From Hemicentrotus pulcherrimus (lineage: Eukaryota > Echinodermata > Echinoidea > Camarodonta > Strongylocentrotidae): a DNA stretch of 64,000 bases. This document shows, one piece after another, positions 30,201-36,114 of this stretch; positions within the stretch are counted from its first letter, which is position 1; each line of letters begins with the position of its first letter. The DNA lies in NCBI GenBank assembly GCA_003118195.1, contig BEXV01000001.1, forward strand, positions 417,955-481,954, written 5' to 3'. A program made the position numbers and the translations under genes. The notes beneath the pieces were generated by a model. The model was not told the origin of the DNA. It worked only from the letters and a program-made list of their open reading frames with translations, and did not search any database.

Positions 30201-33200
30201 GCTTACTATGGTCACACCGATAAACAGAAAGTCGTTGATATGTCATGATAGCGTCATTAGAATTATTCATGTTCTATCACATATTAAATCTTGGTTTTAT
30301 TATATTTTTGACTTTAGCACTACTAACATCTATGCTCTTGGACATAACGGGAGATGTTTGGATCGGGTTTTCGGATTCAGGATCGAATGGTCAGTATCAC
30401 TGGACCGATGGAAAACCAGCAGTGTACACGAACTGGTTTCCCGGTGAACCGACTGGACATATTTCCCTACCTGGCGCAGTAAGTACTACAAGGAAAATTC
30501 AACGGTAGTTTTTTTTTTAAAGATCAGATTTAAAACAAATGAACGATATCGCAGCGAAAATGGCAAATATCAAACTCAATAGCAAATACTTTCGAGAAAT
30601 TAAATAAAGGGAAATGCCAATACCCCATTGTATATCCCATAGCAACCATGTTCGGATTAAGCTTAACATTGTATTCATGTTCGCACATTATAAGAAAATC
30701 ATGGACAATGCAATTGACAGTGGCTAAGATTAATTTTGCGAAAGTCTATGTGATCGTGTCATGAGGACATGTCCTCAGAGTTTTTTCTTACCACAATTTG
30801 CCCAAAAGCCGTATATTTTACCTTAAAATGTGGAAAGTGTTTCATTTGTGTTCCTCCATCATGTCTAAGATACACGTTACTATTTCAACTAAATTGATTT
30901 GTTTTTATGAATGTTCCTTTTCACATCTGTTTTGATGTCATTCTACATTCCTATATTTTTGTTTCCACCAGCCTGTTCGCGACTGCGTTGAGATGTTGAA
31001 CCAACAGTGGTATGCTGGCATGTGGAGTGACTCGGAATGCTCTAATGCTATCGGATACATGTGCGAGAAAGACTTGGGTATGTTTCCAGTTTGAACATTT
31101 TTCCTTTTACTTAATTTATCTAAACGCAAATATTGTAGCAGGTTCTTCCATATTAAAGAAAGAATATACAAACGGTGATACCGTAAACTTCCATTAGTAA
31201 AGCTATTCTCGAGGACTATAACCTTAAATTGCACATCCTCGAAGACAGCTAAACTCGAATGTTCACAACCCACGAGCGAGTATTATACCTTTGCTTCTCA
31301 GTCATGCAAAGCTAAACAAAGAGAACGTGATTTTTTTCCTCAAAAATATAAAGCAGTTCTCGATTACCCTTTCTTCCGTTATAAACGAAGTATCTACCAG
31401 TGGTAGCGTCGTCAAGTGGTCTAAATACTTGACTGGAAATACAAAGATCGTGTGTTCTAGCCCCCGGAGCGGCACTAGTGCCCTGGCAAATGCATCATAG
31501 TCTGTATCTGTCATTCACCATCAAGGTGTTAAATGGATAGCGTTTATAAGAAACTCCCTAAATGGTGCGAGAACGAAATTCGGTAGCCTAGCTAGAGCCG
31601 ATGCGTCATGAACACCTGATACGATAGATAAGAACGCTAAAAACAAATTCAGTATCGCTAACATACACTGTCTCATGAATAGAAGGGAGGGGAGCAGCTA
31701 CGGCGTCCACCTAATTTTGTATTCCCTATCCTAAATACCTTGAGGGAACAAGGGGATATTCTTTTTTCTTGCTTCACGACCACGAGGTCAGCATAACAAT
31801 TTGTTTGTGTACCTGGTATTTTTTAGATCCTAGTGCTTCTGATAATCCACCTGAGGACAAATTTTGTGATGATGTTTCTTAATACAAATACGGCGACTCC
31901 TGCTTCAAACTTGACACGACCAGGCGTACCTACACGGGTGCACAAGAATTATGCAAGAATGATGGCGGCAACCTGGCTAGCATCACAGATGCTCATTACG
32001 AAGCTTTTGTAGAGTATCTGCTGTACTCAAGGGGAGTATCAGATGCTTGGATCGGCATGACGAATGTGGTAAAATGTCTTGATATTGTCAAATGAAATAA
32101 AGTTTGATTGATATGAAATGGTTATTGGTTAAAGATGTGTGTTAGTCCAGCTGTCTCACTTTACCTATAAACTGATCGTTAAGTTAGATTTCATTTCCGA
32201 GAGGTAAATAAGAATTGACTGATAAACGTCTGTAAATAGCTCTCTACTTTTCTTCTCTATTTATCCTTTTGTTCTCTTGTTTGGGGCAATACATTTCCAT
32301 CTAATATAAGTCAACTTTTTACACTACAAAAAAGGATAATACGAATTGTCTGCGAAATTCAATCTAAAACTTACACTTACCCTCTATTTCAAGAATTGAA
32401 ACTCTTAACCAACAACAACATTTTTCATTTATAATAGTATATTCAACCATCTCTCGAAATGATTTTAAATTGTTTTTTATTATAATCCTAATAAACAAAT
32501 CTGTCCCATTAAAATAATCTGTATGAAACATTTATATCCCAGACAGTACAGTATAGTTTCAACAAAATGTTTACATCATTGATTCAGGGCAGTGCCAATG
32601 CTGTTCATTTTGCATTTACTTTATGCATACGATGTCACTCTTATATGACACGTCAAAAACCATGTCAGTCACTGACGCAGTCCTGAGTTATCAAAATATA
32701 AAGCCTATTGTAAAGAGGGAATTCATCTACATTTAAACCGCCTCTGATCAGGCACTCGGCACTGGAACTTAATCGGATCGGATGTATTTCATTTAGAAAG
32801 AACTAATCCTACCTTATCCCTCCACCCCCTTCCAGGATGGAAAATACCAGTGGGCCGACGGCTGGCCAGTACTCGTCTCATTTTGGGGTGACGGAGAACC
32901 AAGTCAGAATGACGGAGAAGGATGCGTCATTCTTACTGATGCACCCTCTTGGGATGACACCAGCTGCGCCGATCTTCATCCTACAATGTGCCGAACCACC
33001 AACGGTTAGTAACCACTTTTGGATGTTAAGCATGTCCGTAGCTAGTAATAAGCGCATTAACAGTTGTCTAACGCGATCGCAAAGACTTTCAAAACATAAT
33101 TGTAAGACCATCGTTGTAATGATAGCATAATTTCAAATGGTGACGGAAACACGTCTTCCAGCTCTTCTTAAAGCCCCAGTCCCATACAAAGCAGGACCAA

Positions 33201-36114
33201 TACGGACGAGCACGGACCACTCCGGACCATCCCGGACCATGGTCTGGGGTGATCCGGGATGGTCCGGGATGTTTTGTTCAAAGAATCGCAACCGCCGACC
33301 GTCTCCCCGGACCCAACACGGTACCACTAAGGACCGCGCCCCGGACCACCTCGGTGCCAACACGGTGCCAACACGGATGACACCGGACCATCCCGGTGTC
33401 AACACGGATCATCCCGGACGCCCCGGTGTCAACACGGATCGCCCCGGCAGAGCCCCGGATCATCACGGACCGCCCGTGCTGCTCCAGGGTGATCCGAATC
33501 GCCACTGTGCTGGGTCCGGGATCAACCGCAGGGGCGCCGGGGTGATCCGGGGTCAATAACTCACTCCCGGCGCCACTAGTACTACGGATGACCCCGAACC
33601 CAGCACGGTGGCTACACGGATCACCCCGGATCAAACCCCGGACCACCCCGGCAGTTTTTGACCGTCAAAAACATCCGGGGTCGACTCCCGGACCGCCCAG
33701 GACCATCCAGGACCATCCAGGACCATCCAGGACCACCCAGGTGCCAACACGGTGTCAACAAGGACCGAATCCCGGATCACCCCGGATGGGGTCCGGGATG
33801 GTCCGGGACGGTCCGGGACGTATATGGGACTGTAGCTTTAAGTGTAAGACAGTGTAAAACAAAATCAAAGCATATAGAGACTACGATTCTTTTCGTTCAA
33901 TCCGCTTTAAACTAACAGAATACTCATTGTAGACATTCATTCATTCACTTTTGTTGTCCTCTTATTGGATCGAACACCCTGACGGCAAAAGCTGTTTTCT
34001 ATATGATTTCTCAACTGCAGCACAACCACCTGACCCAGTCGAGGAACTTCCTGGATACTGTCAGAGCGGCCAGACAGCGTTTGGTGGCTATTGCTACTAC
34101 GTCCCTGATGGTCTGGTGTTCACTGAGTGGTATACAGCTAGCTACCAATGTCAGCAGATGGGAGGTGAACTAGCCAGTATCCACAGCAAGGAGGAGAATG
34201 AGTTCATTCGTGACCTGGTACAGACAAACATCGGCAAGAGGAATGTATGGGTTGGCCTGGAACGAGGACCATCAGGTACAATGTAGAAAAGTGCTGCATA
34301 CGATTCCAATGGATTTACCATGAGACTATGACTAGACCTTCATACTTACATTTTCATCTTGCCCTTGTGTATATCATGTAGTCCGGCTGTCCCCCCCCCC
34401 GTTACCCAAAATGACCCCAAATGAAGTCCTTAAATTGTTTCATTGTTTCACTTCTTCAAAAGAGAAATGACCCACACTCTTCAGGGGATATGTTATTTAT
34501 AACTTTGTGATAAAAAATGCTAATTTACTTTTTTTTTAACCCGTTACATTCCTTTACTCTATTTGGGTTGTTTCCTTCCATTCTACAGATGGGTACCTTG
34601 AGTTCACACATTGGAATGACACCACCCCTGTAGATTATGTTCATTGAGAAAATGGAGAGCCTAACAACAATTCTAAATTGCTTAGTCATTTCTTGCATTA
34701 CCTATTAAGGAGATATGAACCATATTTTTCAAGATAGGGAAATGTTCTTTCTAACTTTTGCATTAAGAAAAAAGCGTTTTACAAATTAAATTTTTTAAAA
34801 AAAAGTTATTTTACTTTCCACTGTGGGATGTTTTTTCTCCATTCTAAAGGCGGGTTCACAAACTGGAATGACGGCACCCCCGTAGATTATGTTCAATGGG
34901 ATAATGGTGAACCTACCAACGACTGGAGGGGTAACCAGGAAGACTGCGTCGAAATTTACACCAATGAATTCGGCACGTGGAAAGATGAAGTCTGCAGCAC
35001 TGGATCATCCTACATCTGCAAAATACCTAAATGTATGTCACACGTGTTCTTATACCGCAATTAAAAAAAAAGGCTTTACTAGCCTTCATAAGCTATTTTT
35101 GTTGTTGTTGACAATCTATTTACTCTTTTTTGATGATTTGTTTTAATCCAGAAGAGTACTTTGTCATATGTGTAACGGATTTACAGCTTTTACCAACTAT
35201 GCAACATAACGTCAGTCTGTTAGTGTAAACTTTACAACATCCATCAGAGTAGAATATTTGAGCGAGATTCGCTACTCTTATATTGTTTTACTAATGGTAT
35301 TTGTAAGTATTTGCTAAGTATTCCAAATGACTACAATGGTGTAAAGGGAAATGATGATGAATAACAATAACTTCATTTATGCAAGATCAAAACCTTACTC
35401 TTTTGACCCGTCTACGATTTTCTTCACAGATGACAATACCACAAGAACGGAGCCTGTGAGTAACCAAGGTAATTATACCTAGTCATTGTAATTATCCCTT
35501 ATTACTCAGATATTTCTTATATATATTGTCAGCTCCTAAAATAATTGATCTTTTTTTATCAATAACCTTAAGGAGCCGGGAAATATCATACCTTGTCAAG
35601 GTAAAAGGTAAAAGGAGAACATACTCCTCCAACATCCATCATCTGCCCCATCTCCCTACTTCTTTACAACAACGCTAAAGAAATTATTAACATTACATTT
35701 TTAAAAGACTTTCTTTCATGTTGAAGTAATTGTGAGTCATCAGTACTCAAATACGTTATTAGTCAGCTTTCATGAGTAATTATCCTGTTTAGGATTTTGA
35801 TTTTTTTTTTAAATTTTAAATTCCATACACTGTAGATGTTATTCATTCTCGGTCTTCTGATAGGTCTTTCGGGTGGAGCGATCGCCGGCATCGTCATCGC
35901 TTGCGTTCTCATTGTCACCGTGGTCCTCCTCGTCGTCGGCTACATGATGGGCATCCGCAGCGTCCCCAAACTTGGGTCCTCATCATCGTCATCCTCGCCG
36001 TCAGCGAACAAGGACACGATCCCGACACCGACGTCTGGATTCGACAACGTTATGTATTCTCCTGACTCGAACGAGAAAAAGATCCAGATGGATCAAGCCG
36101 GGAGTAACGCTTAA
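333..36114 (+). CDS. Multi-CTLD transmembrane receptor, mannose-receptor-like (3' portion, 43 joined exons plus one alternative exon)
   Basis: Forty-three exons with GT-AG borders and matching phases join into about 1934 codons ending at TAA 36112-36114. Domain order: spacer, CTLD1-5, PAN/apple, CTLD6-12, spacer, transmembrane helix, cytoplasmic tail. Vertebrate mannose-receptor-family proteins are type I endocytic receptors with 8-10 CTLDs after a cysteine-rich and an FN2 domain. Here at least 12 CTLDs are present and the N-terminus lies before position 1. Domain borders are mostly phase 1, typical of exon-shuffled extracellular modules. Several CTLDs keep EPN and WND, the Ca2+/mannose ligands; others do not, so mixed or lost sugar binding is expected. 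Two in-frame stops (28848-28850, 31880-31882) interrupt the model. I infer a surface pattern-recognition or endocytic receptor; ligands cannot be read from sequence. Confidence 0.85.
972..1095. repeat. 34-bp tandem repeat, about 3.5 units
   Basis: Units of AAATGAACGTTGTTGTAAGA followed by TGTGTTTGATGTTT, ending in a GTT run that abuts the pyrimidine tract of the CTLD1 acceptor. Confidence 0.85.
1120..3032 (+). CDS. CTLD1 (three exons), EPN/WND type
   Basis: Exons 1120-1259, 2391-2503 and 2902-3032. The first begins [13 protein letters not shown] (start of the C-type lectin fold), the second has YWIGLYDR (the WIGL core strand), the third has [24 protein letters not shown] and FVCSK. All conserved cysteines are present, with the EPN triplet and WND that coordinate Ca2+ in mannose-type sites. 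Sugar binding is therefore plausible. Introns of 1131 and 398 nt hold only an ACT/ATT microsatellite and a dispersed repeat near 2170. Confidence 0.9.
2170..2235. repeat. Dispersed repeat fragment (AATACAAATGTCTCTAAGC type)
   Basis: TTGATACAAATGTCTCTAAG followed by CGCTTTACAT after an AAT run; the same sequence recurs at 17469-17530. Confidence 0.6.
3776..5228 (+). CDS. CTLD2 (three exons), degenerate sugar site
   Basis: Exons 3776-3996, 4332-4420 and 5128-5228. Landmarks are [66 protein letters not shown]. The fold cysteines are kept, but the triplet context is NEPDS and WND is replaced by WSVD, so classical Ca2+-dependent mannose binding is unlikely. The exon start at 3776 follows TTCTTTACAG; an earlier AG at 3739-3740 was rejected because phase 1 from CTLD1 plus the family alignment fit 3776. 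Confidence 0.88.
5775..8448 (+). CDS. CTLD3 (four exons), QPT type
   Basis: Exons 5775-5901, 6768-6850, 7534-7677 and 8377-8448. They read [15 protein letters not shown], then [18 protein letters not shown], then GEWAWVHE and NWPQQPTN with ADCAYLD, then GAWNQMLC and FFCKIKA. The domain is split over one more exon than its neighbours. QPT and WNQ replace EPN and WND, so mannose binding is doubtful. Exon 4 is only 72 nt, supported by phase and by the two final conserved cysteines. Confidence 0.85.
8840..8872 (+). CDS. Spacer mini-exon 2
   Basis: A 33-nt exon, CTGTTTTAG acceptor and GTGAGT donor, phase 1-1, reading [11 protein letters not shown] Thr/Pro-rich linker between CTLD3 and CTLD4, likely O-glycosylated and extended. 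Because it is phase-symmetric it could be skipped without changing the frame. Confidence 0.75.
9076..9845. mobile_element. Foldback/MITE-like element with ~120-bp terminal inverted repeats, TTAA-flanked
   Basis: TTAA at 9072-9075 and 9846-9849 flank ends AGGACAAGTCCACTC and (inverted) AGCCCAAGTCCACTC. The inverted repeats run about 120 bp, sharing for example AGTTTGAGCAAAAT and GGATAACTAATAAGAAAGTT, at an estimated near-90% identity by eye. The centre is AT-rich and non-coding; the small frame at 9037-9309 lies inside the repeat. Located in the intron before CTLD4. Confidence 0.85.
9901..11694 (+). CDS. CTLD4 (two constant exons plus one of two alternative terminal exons)
   Basis: Constant exons are 9901-10065 ([15 protein letters not shown] ... 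[15 protein letters not shown]) and 10258-10346 ([21 protein letters not shown]). The C-terminal third, carrying the Ca2+ site-2 loop, the EDC cysteine, WND and the final cysteine, is encoded twice, by 10938-11088 and 11544-11694. Either exon restores a complete CTLD and gives phase 1 to the next spacer exon. The intron before the first constant exon contains the inverted-repeat element at 9076-9845. Confidence 0.9.
10938..11088 (+). CDS. CTLD4 alternative exon A (EPS loop)
   Basis: 151 nt, phase 0 in and 1 out, CATATAG acceptor and GTAAGT donor. It reads [31 protein letters not shown] and RFICKMPK. It aligns end to end with exon B, sharing the same length and the same NEDCVHL and ICKMPK anchors, but has EPS where B has EPN and a different variable stretch before WND. 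It is intact, with no stop in the used frame. The upstream tract repeats TTTCCCGCC-like motifs (10835-10885), serving as a pyrimidine tract. Confidence 0.88.
11544..11694 (+). CDS. CTLD4 alternative exon B (EPN loop)
   Basis: 151 nt, same phases as exon A, with AAAATTAG acceptor and GTAAGT donor. It reads [34 protein letters not shown] and [11 protein letters not shown] and WND are complete, so this version is predicted to bind Ca2+ and mannose-type sugars. The 455-nt intron between A and B (11089-11543) holds no other recognised feature. Splicing A to B would shift the frame and give a TGA at 11570-11572, so the two exons should be used one at a time. Confidence 0.88.
11970..12008 (+). CDS. 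Spacer mini-exon 3
   Basis: 39 nt, CCCAACAG acceptor and GTAAGT donor, phase 1-1, reading [12 protein letters not shown]. Thr/Pro linker between CTLD4 and CTLD5. The following intron carries a TAG/AGC microsatellite and a TTAA-type element (about 12309-12895). Confidence 0.75.
12117..12232. repeat. TAG/AGC trinucleotide microsatellite
   Basis: Runs of AGC then TAG repeats with interruptions, intronic. A similar TAG run occurs at 25620-25695. Confidence 0.9.
12309..12895. mobile_element. TTAA-flanked inverted-repeat element, copy 2 (opposite orientation)
   Basis: Shares a long homologous segment with the inverse of 41205-41390 (for example TTATTGCTCTTATTCTTAT and ACGATCATACCAATTCAGCT). The left end AAGGGATAACTGATTTCTTG follows TTAA at 12309-12312. 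The right end, near TTAA at about 12888, is degenerate and approximate. Lies in the intron between spacer exon 3 and CTLD5. Confidence 0.6.
13129..15332 (+). CDS. CTLD5 (three exons), EPN/WND but lacking the inner disulfide
   Basis: Exons 13129-13299, 14090-14218 and 15219-15332. They read [44 protein letters not shown], then [17 protein letters not shown] and KWNDLHG ... YSCK. EPN and WND are kept. The cysteine normally in EDC is Tyr here and the one normally three residues after the Asp of WND is Gly, so the inner C2-C3 disulfide is missing on both sides; an extra Cys appears in EILC. A dead duplicate of the last exon lies just upstream (15074-15180). Confidence 0.87.
14293..14425 (+). repeat. 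tRNA-derived SINE fragment
   Basis: GTGGTCTAGATGTTAAATCA resembles a pol III A box and D-arm; GGTTCGAAACC at 14339-14349 is a near-perfect B box, followed by a non-tRNA body (GTCCTTTGGAAAGACATTGA). Intronic in CTLD5. Confidence 0.6.
15074..15180 (+). pseudogene. Dead duplicate of the CTLD5 loop exon
   Basis: Aligned with the live exon at 15219, this stretch reads EPNGA, a TAA stop at 15090-15092 where the live exon has Tyr (TAT), then [13 protein letters not shown] against [13 protein letters not shown]. The acceptor CAG of the live exon is CAT here (TTTCATG against TTTTCAG), so it cannot be spliced at that site. A further fragment at 15150-15175 repeats the ACCGATGACATTACGTTGAG segment. The copy already lacks the EDC cysteine, so duplication followed that loss. 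Confidence 0.7.
15817..16062 (+). CDS. PAN/apple domain exon
   Basis: A single 246-nt exon, phase 1-1, ACATCCAG acceptor and GTAGGT donor. It reads [14 protein letters not shown], then [33 protein letters not shown] and DQYSG. The C-x3-C, EDCRSFNY and ECSLLS pattern is that of PAN/apple domains, which bind proteins or carbohydrates in plasma kallikrein, HGF and many invertebrate surface proteins. It is unusual inside a run of CTLDs. As a complete symmetric exon it could be inserted or skipped without a frame change. Confidence 0.8.
16560..16625. repeat. SINE-like 3' tail (GGCGCTATATAAAT plus ATT run)
   Basis: AGCGCCATGAGCGTCAGAGC, then GGGCGGATACCGGCGCTATA, TAAATATCC and an ATT run. This hairpin-like GCGC tail ending in a trinucleotide run is typical of interspersed repeats in this kind of genome; family not assigned. 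Confidence 0.5.
17049..18824 (+). CDS. CTLD6 (three exons), QPQ type
   Basis: Exons 17049-17264, 18270-18439 and 18714-18824. A Pro/Thr-rich lead ([15 protein letters not shown]) precedes [58 protein letters not shown] and GWLDESC ... [11 protein letters not shown] and WLD are atypical, so sugar binding is uncertain. The last exon also encodes a [14 protein letters not shown] linker and the first cysteine of CTLD7, so two domains are fused in one exon with phase 0 boundaries. Confidence 0.86.
17469..17530. repeat. Dispersed repeat fragment, second copy
   Basis: AAT run, then ATAGTGCTTAATACAAATGT and CTCTAAGCCCTTTACAAA, matching 2170-2235. Intronic in CTLD6. Confidence 0.6.
19361..20938 (+). 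CDS. CTLD7 (three exons), QPD type
   Basis: Exons 19361-19476, 19928-20082 and the first part of 20819-21048; the leading Cys comes from the preceding exon. It reads [65 protein letters not shown] and NYICERP. QPD is the triplet linked to galactose-type binding in this family, though WND is WFD here. The QPD codons are split by the intron at 20083-20818. Confidence 0.86.
20819..21048 (+). CDS. Fused exon: end of CTLD7, Thr/Pro linker, start of CTLD8
   Basis: 230 nt, phase 1 in and 0 out, CAACCAG acceptor after a CT run and GTAAGT donor. It encodes DNYLGDCV ... NYICERP, a linker ([17 protein letters not shown]), then [16 protein letters not shown]. It joins two domains in one exon, so it cannot be skipped without breaking both. 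Confidence 0.88.
21285..21830. mobile_element. Palindromic element of TTACGAG / CTCGTAA motifs
   Basis: The left half carries repeated TTACGAG and TTACGG words (for example 21314-21320 and three within 21534-21562). The right half carries their complements CTCGTAA and CCGTAA (around 21650, 21672, 21745). GGATTATTACGAGT near 21341 pairs exactly with ACTCGTAATAATCC near 21745. The halves thus form a long imperfect foldback. No coding capacity. In the intron inside CTLD8. Confidence 0.65.
21972..24447 (+). CDS. CTLD8 (remaining three exons), EPN/WND type
   Basis: Exons 21972-22105, 22724-22785 and 24280-24447. They read [74 protein letters not shown] and FLCKVPK. All landmarks of a Ca2+-dependent mannose-type CTLD are present. 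The second exon is only 62 nt. The intron 22786-24279 is largely filled by the 16-bp minisatellite. Confidence 0.9.
22800..23835. repeat. 16-bp minisatellite, about 60 units
   Basis: Tandem 16-mers of two alternating flavours, CACGAGACCAACACCT and CACGAGACCGGCAGCT, with scattered single-base variants (TACGAG, CATGAG, AATACC). Because 16 is not a multiple of 3, all frames stay open for long stretches and give artefactual frames at 22833-23156 and 23281-23589. It begins 15 nt after the CTLD8 exon that ends at 22785. Confidence 0.95.
24890..24919 (+). CDS. Spacer mini-exon 4
   Basis: 30 nt, ACTTTACAG acceptor and GTAAGT donor, phase 1-1, reading IKEPTTIPP. Thr/Pro linker between CTLD8 and CTLD9. 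Its donor phase would also allow direct joining to 34021, bypassing CTLD9-11. Confidence 0.75.
25376..25465. repeat. 17-bp tandem repeat, about 5 units
   Basis: GATACTGTAATATGGAG repeated with drift (ATATAAAG, ACTTTAATATGG). Intronic, between spacer exon 4 and CTLD9. Confidence 0.85.
25620..25695. repeat. TAG trinucleotide microsatellite
   Basis: Interrupted AGT/TAG run in the intron before CTLD9. Confidence 0.9.
25872..28389 (+). CDS. CTLD9 (four exons, the last shared), EPN/WND type
   Basis: Exons 25872-26053, 26695-26759, 27285-27385 and the first part of 28299-28455. They read [81 protein letters not shown] and PFICKR. EPN and WND are both intact. The fourth exon continues with a Pro/Thr linker ([14 protein letters not shown]) and opens CTLD10. 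Confidence 0.88.
28299..31077 (+). CDS. CTLD10 (four exons, first shared), interrupted by in-frame TGA
   Basis: Exons 28299-28455 (end), 28784-28899, 30318-30478 and 30972-31077. They read [24 protein letters not shown], a stop (TGA 28848-28850), [56 protein letters not shown] and GYMCEK. The stop sits exactly where the family has its invariant Cys (CTLD9: DFCNQKGGH), one base from TGC or TGT. Phases and splice sites on both sides are good. EPT and WSD make sugar binding doubtful. Single exon skipping would shift the frame. Confidence 0.8.
31400..31500 (+). repeat. tRNA-derived SINE fragment, degraded
   Basis: GTCAAGTGGTCTAAATACTT and GATCGTGTGTTCTAGCCCCC resemble the A- and B-box regions of the fragment at 14293, with more substitutions. 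Intronic before CTLD11. Confidence 0.4.
31827..33004 (+). CDS. CTLD11 (two exons), interrupted by in-frame TAA
   Basis: Exons 31827-32068 and 32836-33004. They read a Pro/Ser lead, CDDVS, a stop (TAA 31880-31882), [65 protein letters not shown] and TMCRTT. The stop occupies the position of the conserved Trp in the opening C-x3-GW-x6-C motif; from TGG that needs two changes. EPS and WDD suggest altered sugar binding. The second exon also reads open in other frames; those are shadows. Confidence 0.8.
33172..33837. mobile_element. GC-rich TTAA-flanked element built of CCCGGATC/GGTCCGGGA repeats
   Basis: TTAA at 33168-33171 and 33838-33841. The left end AGCCCCAGTCCCATAC matches the inverted right end AGCTACAGTCCCATATAC. 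The interior is far richer in G+C than its surroundings and consists of imperfect GGACCATCC/CGGATCACCC units, including a 10-bp run of GGACCATCCA (about 33703-33735) and a hairpin pairing 33222-33236 with 33253-33267. Long open frames on both strands come from the repeat and are not genes. In the intron between CTLD11 and CTLD12. Confidence 0.75.
34021..35032 (+). CDS. CTLD12 (two exons), EPT type
   Basis: Exons 34021-34275 and 34850-35032. They read [45 protein letters not shown], then [40 protein letters not shown] and YICKIPK. Cysteines are complete; EPT and WKD replace EPN and WND. A truncated duplicate of the second exon lies between the two (34589-34680). Confidence 0.88.
34589..34680 (+). 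pseudogene. Dead, truncated duplicate of the CTLD12 loop exon (EPN version)
   Basis: After a good acceptor (TTCCATTCTACAG, matching TCTCCATTCTAAAG before the live exon) this reads [21 protein letters not shown] at 34646-34648, then ENGEPNNNS. The live exon reads [12 protein letters not shown], Trp, DNGEPTNDW. The stop is one base from TGG. Homology ends near 34680, so the EDC, WxD and final cysteine parts and a donor are missing. It shows that an EPN version of this loop once existed beside the EPT one. Confidence 0.75.
35430..35468 (+). CDS. Spacer mini-exon 5 (juxtamembrane)
   Basis: 39 nt, TCTTCACAG acceptor and GTAATT donor, phase 1-1, reading [12 protein letters not shown], with a possible N-glycosylation sequon (NTT). 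It links CTLD12 to the membrane anchor. Confidence 0.75.
35864..36114 (+). CDS. Terminal coding exon: transmembrane helix and cytoplasmic tail with FxNxxY
   Basis: Acceptor CTTCTGATAG at 35854-35863 keeps phase 1; an alternative AG at 35834-35835 puts the sequence in the wrong frame. It reads [14 protein letters not shown], then [15 protein letters not shown] (one hydrophobic helix), a basic stop-transfer IRSVPK, a run of seven Ser, then [13 protein letters not shown] and a Gln/Asp-rich end, stop TAA. GFDNVMY fits the FxNxxY pattern of the mannose receptor tail (FENTLY), a clathrin-mediated internalisation signal. Type I orientation follows from the extracellular CTLDs. Confidence 0.85.

Noticed and set aside
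33133..33857. Overlapping Pro/Gly/Arg-rich frames on both strands
   Set aside because: Lie inside the GC-rich inverted-repeat element; composition reflects the repeat, not coding.
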